Origin: an uncultured Eubacteriales bacterium
Lineage (GTDB): Bacteria > Bacillota > Clostridia > Oscillospirales > CAG-272
DNA length: 64,000 nucleotides
Assembly (NCBI GenBank): GCA_934432675.1
Contig: CAKRYT010000002.1
Span: 173,599-237,598, forward strand
Direction of reading: 5' to 3'
Positions 1 to 8,041 of this stretch are shown here, one piece after another. Each line of letters starts with the position of its first letter. The first letter of the stretch is position 1. The notes below the pieces were generated by a model that was not told where the DNA came from, made no database searches, and saw nothing but the letters and a program-made list of their open reading frames with translations. A program made the translations under genes and the position numbers.

Positions 1-1011
1 GCCGCGATCCTGCGCGGGCGGACGGTGGCACCGAACGTGTCACTTTCCATCTCGCCCGGCTCCAAGCAGGTCTATGCGATGCTGGCGAAGACCGGGGCAC
101 TCACCGATCTCATCGAGGCGGGGGCGCGCATTCTGGAATGCGCCTGCGGCCCGTGTATCGGTATGGGGTTCTCCCCGAATGCGGGGGGGATCAGCCTGCG
201 TACCTTCAACCGCAACTTTGAGGCGCGCAGCGGGACGAAGGACGCGAAGGTCTATCTCGTCTCGCCGGAGGTGGCGGCGGTCAGTGCCATCCGGGGCGTG
301 TTTACGGACCCGACGACCTTCGGCGAGGCACCGCAGGTCACGCTCCCCGAGGCCTTTGACCTGAACGACAATATGATCGATCTCCCGGCACCCCCCGAGG
401 AGGCGGCATCGGTAGAGGTCCTGCGCGGGCCGAACATCAAGCCCATCCCCGTCGGGGTGGCACCTGCCGAAACGCTCACGGCACCGCTCGTTTTGAAGGT
501 CGGGGACAATATCACGACCGATCACATCATGCCTGCCGGGGCGAAAATCCTGCCGTATCGCTCCAACGTACCGAAACTGGCGGAATTCTGCTTTACGGTC
601 TGCGACCCCACGTTCCCCGAGCGCGCCAAACGTGCGGGGGAGGGCATCATCGTCGGCGGTGCGAACTACGGGCAGGGCTCTTCCCGGGAGCACGCCGCCC
701 TCGTCCCGCTCTATCTCGGCATACGGGCGGTGATTGCCAAGAGTTTCGCACGCATCCATATGGCAAACCTCATCAATTTCGGTATCGTGCCGCTGACCTT
801 TGCCGACCCTGATGACTATGACCGGCTCGGCGAGGGAGATGCGCTCCGCATCGCGGATTTCCGGGGGGCGGTCGGGTCGCGGGACACCGTGATGCTCACG
901 GACGATACCACGGGGAGAGAGGTGCTTTTGCGACTCGACTTTACCGAAAGACAACGGGAGATCCTCCTCGCCGGGGGACTCCTGCATTACACCAAAGAGA
1001 GGGACCGCTGA
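1..1011 (+). CDS. acnA: Aconitate hydratase, C-terminal part (gene starts before the window)
   Basis: Cytoplasmic iron-sulfur enzyme that interconverts citrate and isocitrate. The frame is already open at base 1, so the start lies upstream; about 336 residues are present. Visible family marks are the cluster-ligand segment CACGPCIGMG, the stretch TFNRNFEARSGT that follows it in aconitases, and a C-terminal swivel domain with DHIMPAGAK and GGANYGQGSSREHAA, where the SSREHAA loop binds substrate. The stop lies three bases before the isocitrate dehydrogenase start, so the two are almost certainly one transcript making 2-oxoglutarate. The gene symbol is a family-level choice, because the N-terminal half cannot be seen. 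Confidence 0.93.
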   Translation, partial: AAILRGRTVAPNVSLSISPGSKQVYAMLAKTGALTDLIEAGARILECACGPCIGMGFSPNAGGISLRTFNRNFEARSGTKDAKVYLVSPEVAAVSAIRGVFTDPTTFGEAPQVTLPEAFDLNDNMIDLPAPPEEAASVEVLRGPNIKPIPVGVAPAETLTAPLVLKVGDNITTDHIMPAGAKILPYRSNVPKLAEFCFTVCDPTFPERAKRAGEGIIVGGANYGQGSSREHAALVPLYLGIRAVIAKSFARIHMANLINFGIVPLTFADPDDYDRLGEGDALRIADFRGAVGSRDTVMLTDDTTGREVLLRLDFTERQREILLAGGLLHYTKERDR

Positions 1012-1014
1012 CCC

Positions 1015-2181
1015 ATGGATTATACGAAAGAACTGGATATTGCCTGTGAGAAATTCCGCCGCGTCATGGAGGGACAACTCCGACGTGTGGAGGATATGAA
1101 GGCGCAGGGGGATTTCATCGACTACGCGACGCTGGATACGCTCCGTATCGGCGTCTGCGGCGGGGACGGGATCGGCCCCGTCATTACCCACGAGGCGGAG
1201 CGGGTCCTCCGCCACATCCTCTCGGACGAGGTGGCGGCGGGTAAGGTCGCCTTCGTCCCCATCGACGGTCTGACGCTGGAAAACCGGATCGCGGCAGGGA
1301 AGGCAATCCCCGACGACGTGATGGCGGAACTGATGTCCTGCCACGTTATTCTCAAAGGTCCGACCACCACACCGCAGAAGGGAAGCGGGGTGCCGAACAT
1401 TGAGAGCGCGAACGTCGCCATGCGTAAGGCACTCGACCTGTTCGCGAACATCCGCCCCGTCAAGGTGCCCTCGCAGGGCATCCACTGGACCATTTTCCGC
1501 GAGAACACGGAAGGGGGATACGCCGTCGGCAGCAGTGGTTTCAACGTGACGGACGACCTCGCCATGGACTTCGTAGTCACGACGCGGCAGGGGTCGGAGC
1601 GCATCGCCCGCATCGCATACGATTATGCGAGAAGGAACGGATTTACCCGTGTTTCGCTCGTCACGAAAGCAAACATCATCAAGACCACGGACGGTAATTT
1701 TCTTGAAGACTGCCACCGCGTGGCGGCACTCTATCCGGAGATCACCACGGACGAGTGGTACGCCGACATCATGACGGCGAAACTCGTCGACGAGAAACGG
1801 CGGCGTGACTTTCAGGTGCTCCTGCTCCCCAACCTCTACGGCGATATTATCTCGGATGAGGCGGCGGAATTCCAGGGGGGTGTCGGCACGGCGGGCTGTG
1901 CCAACATCGGCAAGCGGTACGCCATGTTCGAGGCCATTCACGGCTCCGCTCCGCGCATGATCACCGAGGGGCGCGGCAAGTATGCCGACCCCTGCTCCAT
2001 GCTGCGTGCCTGCGTCATGCTGCTTTCACACATCGGGCGGCAGGCGGCGGCAGACCGGCTCGAACGCGCGCTGGACATCTGCTGTTTCGAGGAGAAACGG
2101 CTGACCATCACCGGCAGGGACACGGGCGCGACCTGCGAGGCGTTCGGAGATTACGTGATGGAGACGTTACAGAGGGTATGA
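1015..2181 (+). CDS. icd: Isocitrate dehydrogenase (isocitrate/isopropylmalate dehydrogenase family)
   Basis: Oxidises isocitrate to 2-oxoglutarate; 388 residues, a usual length for the shorter homodimeric enzymes. Evidence: the dinucleotide-site opening GVCGGDGIGPVI, the substrate segment FRENTEGGYAVG, the metal-binding block NLYGDIISDEAAEFQGG, and AIHGSAPRM. The position directly after aconitase favours isocitrate over isopropylmalate as substrate. I cannot decide NAD versus NADP from sequence: the region after HGSAP (RMITEGRGKYADP) lacks the classical NADP-specific Lys-Tyr pair I would expect, which leans towards NAD. No citrate synthase is visible in the window. An A-tract-flanked hairpin follows at 2261-2292. 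Confidence 0.9.
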   Translation: MDYTKELDIACEKFRRVMEGQLRRVEDMKAQGDFIDYATLDTLRIGVCGGDGIGPVITHEAERVLRHILSDEVAAGKVAFVPIDGLTLENRIAAGKAIPDDVMAELMSCHVILKGPTTTPQKGSGVPNIESANVAMRKALDLFANIRPVKVPSQGIHWTIFRENTEGGYAVGSSGFNVTDDLAMDFVVTTRQGSERIARIAYDYARRNGFTRVSLVTKANIIKTTDGNFLEDCHRVAALYPEITTDEWYADIMTAKLVDEKRRRDFQVLLLPNLYGDIISDEAAEFQGGVGTAGCANIGKRYAMFEAIHGSAPRMITEGRGKYADPCSMLRACVMLLSHIGRQAAADRLERALDICCFEEKRLTITGRDTGATCEAFGDYVMETLQRV

Positions 2182-2260
2182 CGACACCGGAGGCCCGGAA
2201 CATCCCGCAGGAGGGGGAGGGCACACCGGAGGGAAATATACGGAATACAGATAAAAACAC

Positions 2261-2292
2261 GGGGCGGAGCCGCAAAAATGCGGCTCCGCCCC
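2261..2292. terminator. Hairpin terminator between convergent icd and aroK
   Basis: A perfect 14-bp stem (2261-2274 with 2279-2292) and an AAAA loop. The T-run needed for intrinsic termination (GTTTTTAT) lies on the minus strand, so it best ends aroK transcripts; on the plus strand it is only a stable 3' hairpin for icd. It belongs to a recurring hairpin family in this window (see findings). Confidence 0.75.
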
Positions 2293-2467
2293 GTTGACTG
2301 CATGGGGGAGGATCAGACGAGTACACGAGGGGCGTGCGGAAAACGGGAGCAGAAGAGGAAACGGGAGAGAAAAGCGGGGGAGAGCGAAGGAGAGGACAGA
2401 GAAAAGTGCGGGGATGGAAACGGAAAAGAAAACGGAGAAAAAAACGGAGAAGGGGGTCACGCTCCCG

Positions 2468-2965
2468 TCAGGTGTCGAGTGCCGCGAGCATGGCGCGGAG
2501 TGCGCCGGCGGTGTCGAGGCCCGAGAGGTCGGCGGTCACGTCTGCCCACCTCTCGTAGAGGCGGGTACGCTCACGGTAGAGAGCGGCGAGGTCGGGACAG
2601 CCGCGGAGGACGACGCCGCGGTGATGCAGGTCACCGACCCGCGCCGTGACCTCCGCCTCACTGATTTTGAGATACAGGACGGTGCCGAGGTCTTTGAGGT
2701 GCCGCATCCCCGCCTCGGAATAGACGGCACTGCCCCCCGTGGCAATCACGGTGTTCCGTGCCGTGAGTGCGGACAGAAGTGCCCCCTCGCGGGCAAGAAA
2801 CGCATCCTCTCCCTCGCGCCCGATGAGGGTTTCGAGGCTCGCGCCCCCCTCTTTCTGCAAAAGGAGATCGGTGTCAAGGAAGTCCATGACACGCGTTTTT
2901 GCGAGGAGCACGCCGACCGTGCTCTTGCCCGCCGCGGGCATACCGATGAGAATGACGTTGTTCAC
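2468..2965 (-). CDS. aroK: Shikimate kinase
   Basis: Phosphorylates shikimate at O3 in aromatic amino acid synthesis; 165 residues, typical length. The Walker A motif GMPAAGKSTVG is at residues 8-18, followed by the shikimate-binding DTDLLL and the conserved ATGGSAVY. The start is GTG at 2965 (GTG-AAC-AAC), chosen because MNNVILIGMP is the family's normal N-terminus. The only good Shine-Dalgarno, AGGAGG at 2998-3003, is 32 bases away, but an 8-bp hairpin (2975-2995) fills the gap and would bring the two to about 11 bases. It is a single-gene unit with its own promoter, and no other shikimate-pathway gene is nearby. Confidence 0.92.
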   Translation of the reverse strand: MNNVILIGMPAAGKSTVGVLLAKTRVMDFLDTDLLLQKEGGASLETLIGREGEDAFLAREGALLSALTARNTVIATGGSAVYSEAGMRHLKDLGTVLYLKISEAEVTARVGDLHHRGVVLRGCPDLAALYRERTRLYERWADVTADLSGLDTAGALRAMLAALDT

Positions 2966-2974
2966 GGCAGTTTC

Positions 2975-3003
2975 GTCGGCACACCCGGTGCCGACATCCT
3001 CCT
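2975..3003 (-). promoter_or_regulatory. Shine-Dalgarno and spacer hairpin of aroK
   Basis: AGGAGG (2998-3003), then two bases, a perfect 8-bp hairpin with a 5-base loop (arms GTCGGCAC/GTGCCGAC), nine bases, and GTG at 2965. Folding would give a normal effective spacing. The overlapping ATG beside the AGGAGG opens only an 11-codon frame, ending in a TGA that overlaps the GTG. Confidence 0.6.
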
Positions 3004-3051
3004 CTCCCGAAAAAACTTTTGATCATTTCGCGCAAAATCGAAGTTTTCATC

Positions 3052-3080
3052 ATCATACTATAAAACGGCGTCCGTGTAAA
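3052..3080 (-). promoter_or_regulatory. Promoter of aroK
   Basis: TTTACA (3075-3080), a 17-base spacer and TATGAT (3052-3057) on the minus strand: sigma-A-like, about 85 bases before the GTG start. Confidence 0.6.
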
Positions 3081-3159
3081 GGGCGCATTTTCTTTTGCAT
3101 AAAAAAAGCCTCTTTTCCGCAAGATAATATCATCATTACAACGGAAGGCACGGAGAACT

Positions 3160-4182
3160 ATGAAACGCGATTTTATCGATACCAACGACTTTACCAAAGA
3201 AGAGATTCTCGACATTGCGGAACTTTCGCTCGCCATCAAGCGGTCGATCCGCGCGGGATATTACCCGCAGTTTATGAAGGACATGACGCTGGCAATGATC
3301 TTCCAGCAGTCCTCGACGCGCACGCGGGTCTCCTTTGAGACAGCGATGAGCCAGATGGGCGGACACGCGCAGTACCTCGGCCCCGGCATGATCCAGCTCG
3401 GTGGGCACGAGACCATCGGCGATACGGGCAGGGTGCTCTCCTACCTCGTGGACATCGTCATGGCGCGCGTGATCGAGCACAAGACGGTGGTGGAACTCGC
3501 CGAGGCTTGCTCGGTCCCCGTCCTCAACGGTATGTCGGACTATAATCACCCGACGCAGGAGATCGGGGACCTCTGCACCATCCTCGAAAATCTGCCGCGC
3601 GGCAAGCGTCTCGAAGAATGCAAGGTGGTGTTCGTCGGCGACGGCACGCAGGTGTGCGCCTCCCTCGGTTTCCTCACGACCAAACTCGGGATGCATTTCG
3701 TCCAGTACGGGCCGCGCGGGCACCAGCTCGGTGAGGAGCACAAAAAAATCATGACGGAGAACTGCCGCGTCTCGGGCGGTACCTTTGAGGTAACGGACAG
3801 CCGCGAGAGCGTCCGCGACGCAGACTTCATCTATACCGACGTATGGTACGGACTGTACGAGAACGAAATGCCGAAGGACGAGCGCGTGCGCGTATTCCGC
3901 GACTACCAGGTCAACCGCGAACTCATGGAACTCGGCAATATCGGGTGCAAGTTCATGCACTGCCTGCCCGCGACCCGCGGGGAGGACGTCACGGACGAGG
4001 TGCTGGACTCCGACGCCTCGCTCTGCTGGGAGGAGGCGGGCAACCGCCTGACGGCGATGCGCGGACTGCTCGTCTACCTGACGCACGACAGAAAGAAACC
4101 GAGCGGGGTCGTCCTCGCCGCCGCCAAGGAAGAACTCGACCGCTTTATGGAAGAGCGCATCGACAAGAAGAAAAACTGCTGA
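3160..4182 (+). CDS. ptcA: Putrescine carbamoyltransferase (agmatine catabolism)
   Basis: Transfers the carbamoyl group of N-carbamoylputrescine to phosphate, giving putrescine and carbamoyl phosphate. It has 340 residues. The carbamoyl-phosphate motif SSTRTR (near residue 52), the MSDYNHPTQE block and the HCLPATRGEDVTDEVLDS segment identify a transcarbamylase. The N-terminus MKRDFIDTNDFTKEEILD and the motif YTDVWYGLYE match the enterococcal putrescine enzyme as I remember it better than ornithine transcarbamylases. The neighbours, an antiporter, agmatine deiminase and carbamate kinase, settle the substrate. The strong ribosome site lies in GGAAGGCACGGAG. No promoter with good spacing was recognised in the AT-rich upstream gap. 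First gene of the agu operon; aguB is the alternative symbol. Confidence 0.9.
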   Translation: MKRDFIDTNDFTKEEILDIAELSLAIKRSIRAGYYPQFMKDMTLAMIFQQSSTRTRVSFETAMSQMGGHAQYLGPGMIQLGGHETIGDTGRVLSYLVDIVMARVIEHKTVVELAEACSVPVLNGMSDYNHPTQEIGDLCTILENLPRGKRLEECKVVFVGDGTQVCASLGFLTTKLGMHFVQYGPRGHQLGEEHKKIMTENCRVSGGTFEVTDSRESVRDADFIYTDVWYGLYENEMPKDERVRVFRDYQVNRELMELGNIGCKFMHCLPATRGEDVTDEVLDSDASLCWEEAGNRLTAMRGLLVYLTHDRKKPSGVVLAAAKEELDRFMEERIDKKKNC

Positions 4183-4190
4183 TAAAAACG

Positions 4191-4219
4191 GGGAGGAGCC
4201 GAAAAAACAGGCTCCTCCC
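4191..4219 (+). terminator. Intercistronic hairpin between ptcA and aguD
   Basis: A 10-bp stem (4191-4200 with 4210-4219) and a 9-base A-rich loop, ending directly before the aguD ribosome site GGAGGA (4220-4225). There is no T-run on the coding strand, so it is unlikely to stop the operon; RNA stability or partial polarity is more likely. It shares its GGAGCC/GGCTCC core with four other hairpins here. Confidence 0.5.
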
Positions 4220-4233
4220 GGAGGAAACGGACG

Positions 4234-5628
4234 ATGGAAAACAAAACGAAAAAGTTTCATCTCACGTCGGTGATCCTTTCGGTCATCTGCGTGGTCTTTG
4301 TGGTGGAGGCGGCGGCTCCCGTCGCATCCATCGGGAACAGTCAATACTTCTGGTGGCTCTTCATGATGCTGCTGTTCCTCCTGCCGTACGGCATGATCGC
4401 GGCAGAACTCGGCACCACCTACGTCGGGGATGGCGGACTCTACGACTGGGTCAACACGGCGTACCCCGACACCAAATGGGGCGCACGCGTCGCGTGGTAT
4501 TACTGGATCAATTTCCCGCTCTGGATGGCGTCGCTCGCCGTCATCTGCCCGAGTCTCCTCGGCACCATGTTCGGTTGGAGCCCGAACCCCTTCGTGTCCC
4601 TGCTCATTGAACTCGCATTCATCTGGATCGTGACGCTCATCGCGTTCTACCCGGTGTGCGACAGCATCTGGATCCTCAACATCAGTGCCGCCGTCAAGGT
4701 GGTGCTCGCGCTCGCGGTCGGGGTGCTCGGTGTGTGGTACGTCGCCCGGAACGGCTTTGCGAACGCCGGCGGCTTTACCACCTATCTGCCCTCCTTCCGC
4801 CCCGAGAGCCTCTCCTATATTTCGGTCATTATTTTTAACTTCCTCGGCTTTGAGGTGGTGTGCACCTATGCCGACAATATGACCAGCCCGAAACGGCAGA
4901 TCCCGCTCGCCATCGTCACCGGGGGGATCGCGATCGCCGTGATTTATCTCTTTTCCGCATTCGGGATCGGCGCGGCGGTGCCGACCGATAAGATCAACAC
5001 GGACACCGGGCTTATCGACGCCGTTTCGCTCATTACGGGGCGCACGGGCGGGTTCCTCGTCGGCCTCGTGGCATTCCTGTTCCTCGTCACGCTGTTCGGC
5101 AACATGATCTCCTGGTCGATGGGGGTCAATTCCACTGCCGCCTACGCCGCCGACCGCGGCGATATGCCGCGCGTGTTTTCCATGCGCCGCGAGAAAAACG
5201 GGATGCCGATCGGTGCCGCCCTGACCTCGGGGGTCGTGGCGAGCGTCGTGTGTCTCGCGGGGATGGTGATGGAGTACCTCGCGCCAGAGTCTTCTCTGTT
5301 TTGGAGTTTCTTCGCGCTCAACCTCGTGATGCTGCTCCTGTCGTATATCCCGGTATTCCCCGCGTTCCTGCGTCTGCGGAAGGACGATCCCGCGCGCGAA
5401 CGTCCTTTCCGTGTCCCGGGCGGGGAAAAGACGGCGGCGTGGATCGCCTACGTGCCGATGGTGCTGACCATCCTCTCGGTGTTCTTCACCGCCATCCCGC
5501 TTTCCTTTGACAGGGACACGCTCACCTCCTATCTCCCCATCACCGTCGGATCGATACTGGCTGTCGTCATCGGTGAAATCCTCATCCGGCTCCGTGCCGG
5601 CCGTGCGTCCGCCCGAGAGACGGACTGA
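4234..5628 (+). CDS. aguD: Agmatine/putrescine antiporter (APC family)
   Basis: Integral membrane exchanger expected to import agmatine and export putrescine. It has 464 residues with about 12 hydrophobic segments, the usual APC length. The first helix region VVFVVEAAAPVASIGN and the region YISVIIFNFLGFEVVCTYADNM are APC-like (substrate-binding helices 1 and 6), and the C-terminal tail RERPFRVPGG is common in amino acid and polyamine antiporters. Substrate is assigned from its place between ptcA and aguA; the sequence alone would only support an amino acid/polyamine permease. Ribosome site GGAGGAAACGG lies just upstream. Confidence 0.85.
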   Translation: MENKTKKFHLTSVILSVICVVFVVEAAAPVASIGNSQYFWWLFMMLLFLLPYGMIAAELGTTYVGDGGLYDWVNTAYPDTKWGARVAWYYWINFPLWMASLAVICPSLLGTMFGWSPNPFVSLLIELAFIWIVTLIAFYPVCDSIWILNISAAVKVVLALAVGVLGVWYVARNGFANAGGFTTYLPSFRPESLSYISVIIFNFLGFEVVCTYADNMTSPKRQIPLAIVTGGIAIAVIYLFSAFGIGAAVPTDKINTDTGLIDAVSLITGRTGGFLVGLVAFLFLVTLFGNMISWSMGVNSTAAYAADRGDMPRVFSMRREKNGMPIGAALTSGVVASVVCLAGMVMEYLAPESSLFWSFFALNLVMLLLSYIPVFPAFLRLRKDDPARERPFRVPGGEKTAAWIAYVPMVLTILSVFFTAIPLSFDRDTLTSYLPITVGSILAVVIGEILIRLRAGRASARETD

Positions 5629-5641
5629 AAGGACAGAAGAC

Positions 5642-6751
5642 ATGGCAAAACGAATTCTCGGGTCTACCCCGAAAGAAGACGGCTACCATATGCCGGCAGA
5701 ATACGAAAAACAGTCGGGGGTCTGGATGCTCTGGCCCGAACGCCCCGACAACTGGCGACAGGGTGCCAAGCCCGCACAGGAGGCGTTCACCAACGTGGCG
5801 CGCGCCATCCTGCCCTTTGAAAAGGTGACCGTGGGCGTATCGCCCGCACAGTACCAGAATGCCCGCGCCAAACTCCCGCCCGAGGTGCGCGTCGTGGAGA
5901 TCCGGAGCGACGATGCATGGGTGCGCGACTGCGGCCCGACCTTCCTCGTCTCCGATAAGGGCGGGCTCCGCGCCGTGGACTGGGGTTTCAACGCCTGGGG
6001 CGGGCTGTATGACGGGCTGTATTTCCCCTGGGCATACGACGACCAGGTGGCGCGCAAGATCTGCGAGATTGAAGGGGTGGACTCCTACCGCACCGAAGAC
6101 TTCATCCTGGAAGGCGGCTCCATCCACGTCGACGGGGAGGGCACCGTCATGACGACCGAGATGTGCCTGCTCTCTCCCGGGCGCAACCCCTCGATGAAAA
6201 AACGCGACATTGAAAAGAAACTGCTCGATTACCTCGGGTGCGAGAAGGTGATCTGGTTGAAGGACGGGATCGACCCCGACGAGACCAACGGGCACATCGA
6301 CGACGTGGCGTGCTTTGTGCGCCCGGGCGAGGTCGCGTGCATCTGGACGGAGGACAAGGAAAATCCGTTCTATGAGGCGGCGCAGGCGGCATACCGCACG
6401 CTCTCGGAGGCAACGGATGCCAAGGGGCGGCGGCTCAAAGTCCACAAGCTCTGCCTGACGAAACACCCGTGCCTTTTGGAGGGGGCGGAGACCATCGATT
6501 ACGCCGAGGGGAGCATCCCGCGCAAAAACGGCGAGGTGAGCATCGCGTCCTATATGAACTTCCTCATCGTCAACGGGGCAATCATCCTGCCGCAGTACGG
6601 CGATGAAAACGACGCGCTCGCTTGCGAGCAGGTACAGACCATGTTCCCGGAGCGGAAAGTGGTCGGCGTCATGACGCGCGAGGTCGCCTTCGGCGGGGGG
6701 AACATCCACTGCATCACGCAGCAGGTCCCCGACCCCAGAGGAGGACAGTAA
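5642..6751 (+). CDS. aguA: Agmatine deiminase
   Basis: Hydrolyses agmatine to N-carbamoylputrescine and ammonia; 369 residues, typical. It is a guanidino-group-modifying enzyme of the pentein fold. Visible are SDDAWVRDCGPTF, EGGSIHVDGEGT, DETNGHIDDVACFV and the C-terminal FGGGNIHCITQQ that carries the catalytic Cys. The start is ATG 5642, preceded by GAAAGGACAG; the same frame stays open upstream to 5507, inside aguD, but that extension shows no family similarity. It starts 13 bases after aguD and ends one base before the carbamate kinase start, so it is translated from the operon mRNA. Confidence 0.95.
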   Translation: MAKRILGSTPKEDGYHMPAEYEKQSGVWMLWPERPDNWRQGAKPAQEAFTNVARAILPFEKVTVGVSPAQYQNARAKLPPEVRVVEIRSDDAWVRDCGPTFLVSDKGGLRAVDWGFNAWGGLYDGLYFPWAYDDQVARKICEIEGVDSYRTEDFILEGGSIHVDGEGTVMTTEMCLLSPGRNPSMKKRDIEKKLLDYLGCEKVIWLKDGIDPDETNGHIDDVACFVRPGEVACIWTEDKENPFYEAAQAAYRTLSEATDAKGRRLKVHKLCLTKHPCLLEGAETIDYAEGSIPRKNGEVSIASYMNFLIVNGAIILPQYGDENDALACEQVQTMFPERKVVGVMTREVAFGGGNIHCITQQVPDPRGGQ

Positions 6752-6752
6752 G

Positions 6753-7694
6753 ATGGCACGGATCGTCGTTGCACTCGGGGGGAACGCACTCGGGAACGAC
6801 CCCCGCGAGCAGGAGGAGCGCGTCGGGGTCGCGGCAGCGTCCCTTGTGAGTCTGATTGAGGAGGGGAACGAGATCGTCGTCAGCCACGGCAACGGTCCGC
6901 AGGTCGGCATGATCCGGCTCGCCTTTGACCGTGCGGGCGAAGACGGCAAGGGCGGTATCCCGAAAATGCCGCTCGGAATCTGCACCGCGATGAGCCAGGG
7001 GTATATCGGCTACCAGCTCGAAGCCGGCATCAAACAGGCCCTCGCGGAGCGGCGGCTGCCGTGGCAGGTGGCGACGGTGCTGACGCAGGTGACGGTGGCG
7101 GCGGACGACCCCGCCTTCGGTCATCCCACCAAGCCGATCGGCGCATTCTATGACAAAGAGAGCGCGGGGCGGATGATGCGCGAGACGCCGGGGCTGATCA
7201 TGCGTGAGGACGCGGGTCGCGGCTGGCGGCAGGTGGTGCCGTCCCCGAAACCGCAGGAAATCATTGAGGATCAGGCCATCCGGGCACTGCTCGAACGGGA
7301 GTTCGTCGTCATCGCCTGCGGCGGCGGGGGCATCCCCGTCACGCGCGGGGCAGACGGCACCCTCACCGGGGTGGAGGCGGTTATCGACAAGGACTTCGCC
7401 TCGGCGAAACTCGCCGAGGTGGTGGGGGCCGACTGCCTGCTTATCCTCACGGCAGTGGAGCACGTCTGCATCGGGTTCGGCAGAGCCGACGAGCAGGAGC
7501 TCGCCCACATGACGGTGGCGGAGGCAAAGGCGCACATCGCGGCGGGAGAGTTCGCCGCGGGCTCCATGCTCCCGAAGGTGGAGGCGGCGGTCGCCTTCGC
7601 CCGCGGCGGCAACGGCCGCCGCGCCGTCATCGGCTCCCTCGACCATGCGCTCGATGCCGTCCGCGGCAAGAGCGGCACGACGGTCACGCTTTAA
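6753..7694 (+). CDS. aguC: Carbamate kinase
   Basis: Makes ATP from ADP and the carbamoyl phosphate released by the carbamoyltransferase; this is the energy-yielding step of agmatine use. It has 313 residues, the usual length. Family marks are VALGGNALGN at the N-terminus, VSHGNGPQVGM, and the central block IACGGGGIPV followed by AVIDKDFASAKLAE (nucleotide site). The amino acid kinase fold is complete. The start lies two bases after the aguA stop, with GAGGAGG just inside the end of aguA. Last gene of the operon; a terminator follows at 7708-7736. Confidence 0.95.
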   Translation: MARIVVALGGNALGNDPREQEERVGVAAASLVSLIEEGNEIVVSHGNGPQVGMIRLAFDRAGEDGKGGIPKMPLGICTAMSQGYIGYQLEAGIKQALAERRLPWQVATVLTQVTVAADDPAFGHPTKPIGAFYDKESAGRMMRETPGLIMREDAGRGWRQVVPSPKPQEIIEDQAIRALLEREFVVIACGGGGIPVTRGADGTLTGVEAVIDKDFASAKLAEVVGADCLLILTAVEHVCIGFGRADEQELAHMTVAEAKAHIAAGEFAAGSMLPKVEAAVAFARGGNGRRAVIGSLDHALDAVRGKSGTTVTL

Positions 7695-7707
7695 GAAAAT
7701 ATGTCAG

Positions 7708-7736
7708 CGGGTCGGTGATTTAGCCGACCCGTTATT
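7708..7736 (+). terminator. Terminator of the agmatine operon
   Basis: An 8-bp stem (CGGGTCGG 7708-7715 with CCGACCCG 7724-7731) and an 8-base loop, followed by TTATTTG. It lies 13 bases after the carbamate kinase stop. Confidence 0.7.
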
Positions 7737-8041
7737 TGCTGCATTTTACTCGTTTTATGACGCCTTTTCGGCCCAATGCAAAAAGTTTACATCCTGACGG
7801 TTGAATTGAACATATAAACTATATGAAAATATAAAATAAACGAATAAACGCGCAGGGTGTCGGAGCCTGTCGGATCCGGCACAACGGGCGCACGGCAGGG
7901 CAGAGCCGCCGCCGCGGCCACCCGTCCGTAAAGCCCCGCGGAAACGGGCGACACGGATGAAAGCAACAGGCAGGCGGGAAGGGTGTCCGGGGAGGCACCC
8001 GCACGGATGAGCCCCATACAAACAGACGTTGGAGGAAGACC
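7737..8041 (+). other. Long, structured upstream region of the cyclic-di-GMP regulator
   Basis: About 300 bases without a credible gene. The first 110 are AT-rich and hold a TTGAAT/TATATG-like region, but no promoter pair with proper spacing. The next 180 are GC-rich and fold readily. CCCGT (7921-7925) can pair with either of two ACGGGCG copies (7884-7890 or 7944-7950), and GGGTG/CACCC (7981-7985, 7996-8000) forms a hairpin before the ribosome site GGAGGA (8031-8036). I do not recognise a riboswitch class. Confidence 0.4.

Noticed and set aside
40..1941. A 633-codon open frame on the minus strand across acn and icd
   Set aside because: It is antisense to two clearly recognised enzymes and has no protein-like pattern; long antisense frames are expected in GC-rich DNA. 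Similar frames elsewhere (for example 3136-5643 minus, 43327-46254 plus, 60788-63466 plus) were dropped for the same reason.
2167..2460. Small membrane protein on the minus strand (Phe/Ser/Pro-rich frame)
   Set aside because: The frame only mirrors the purine-rich tract and terminator; there is no ribosome site or recognisable topology.
5507..5641. N-terminal extension of agmatine deiminase inside aguD
   Set aside because: The extension does not resemble the family, overlaps the antiporter frame, and a good ribosome site precedes ATG 5642.
7861..8010. Cyclic-di-GMP (GEMM) riboswitch before the cyclic-di-GMP regulator
   Set aside because: GGGCAGAGCC and CCGTAAAGCC vaguely resemble parts of the aptamer, but the conserved GCAAACC and GACGCAAAGC cores and the tetraloop-receptor arrangement are absent.
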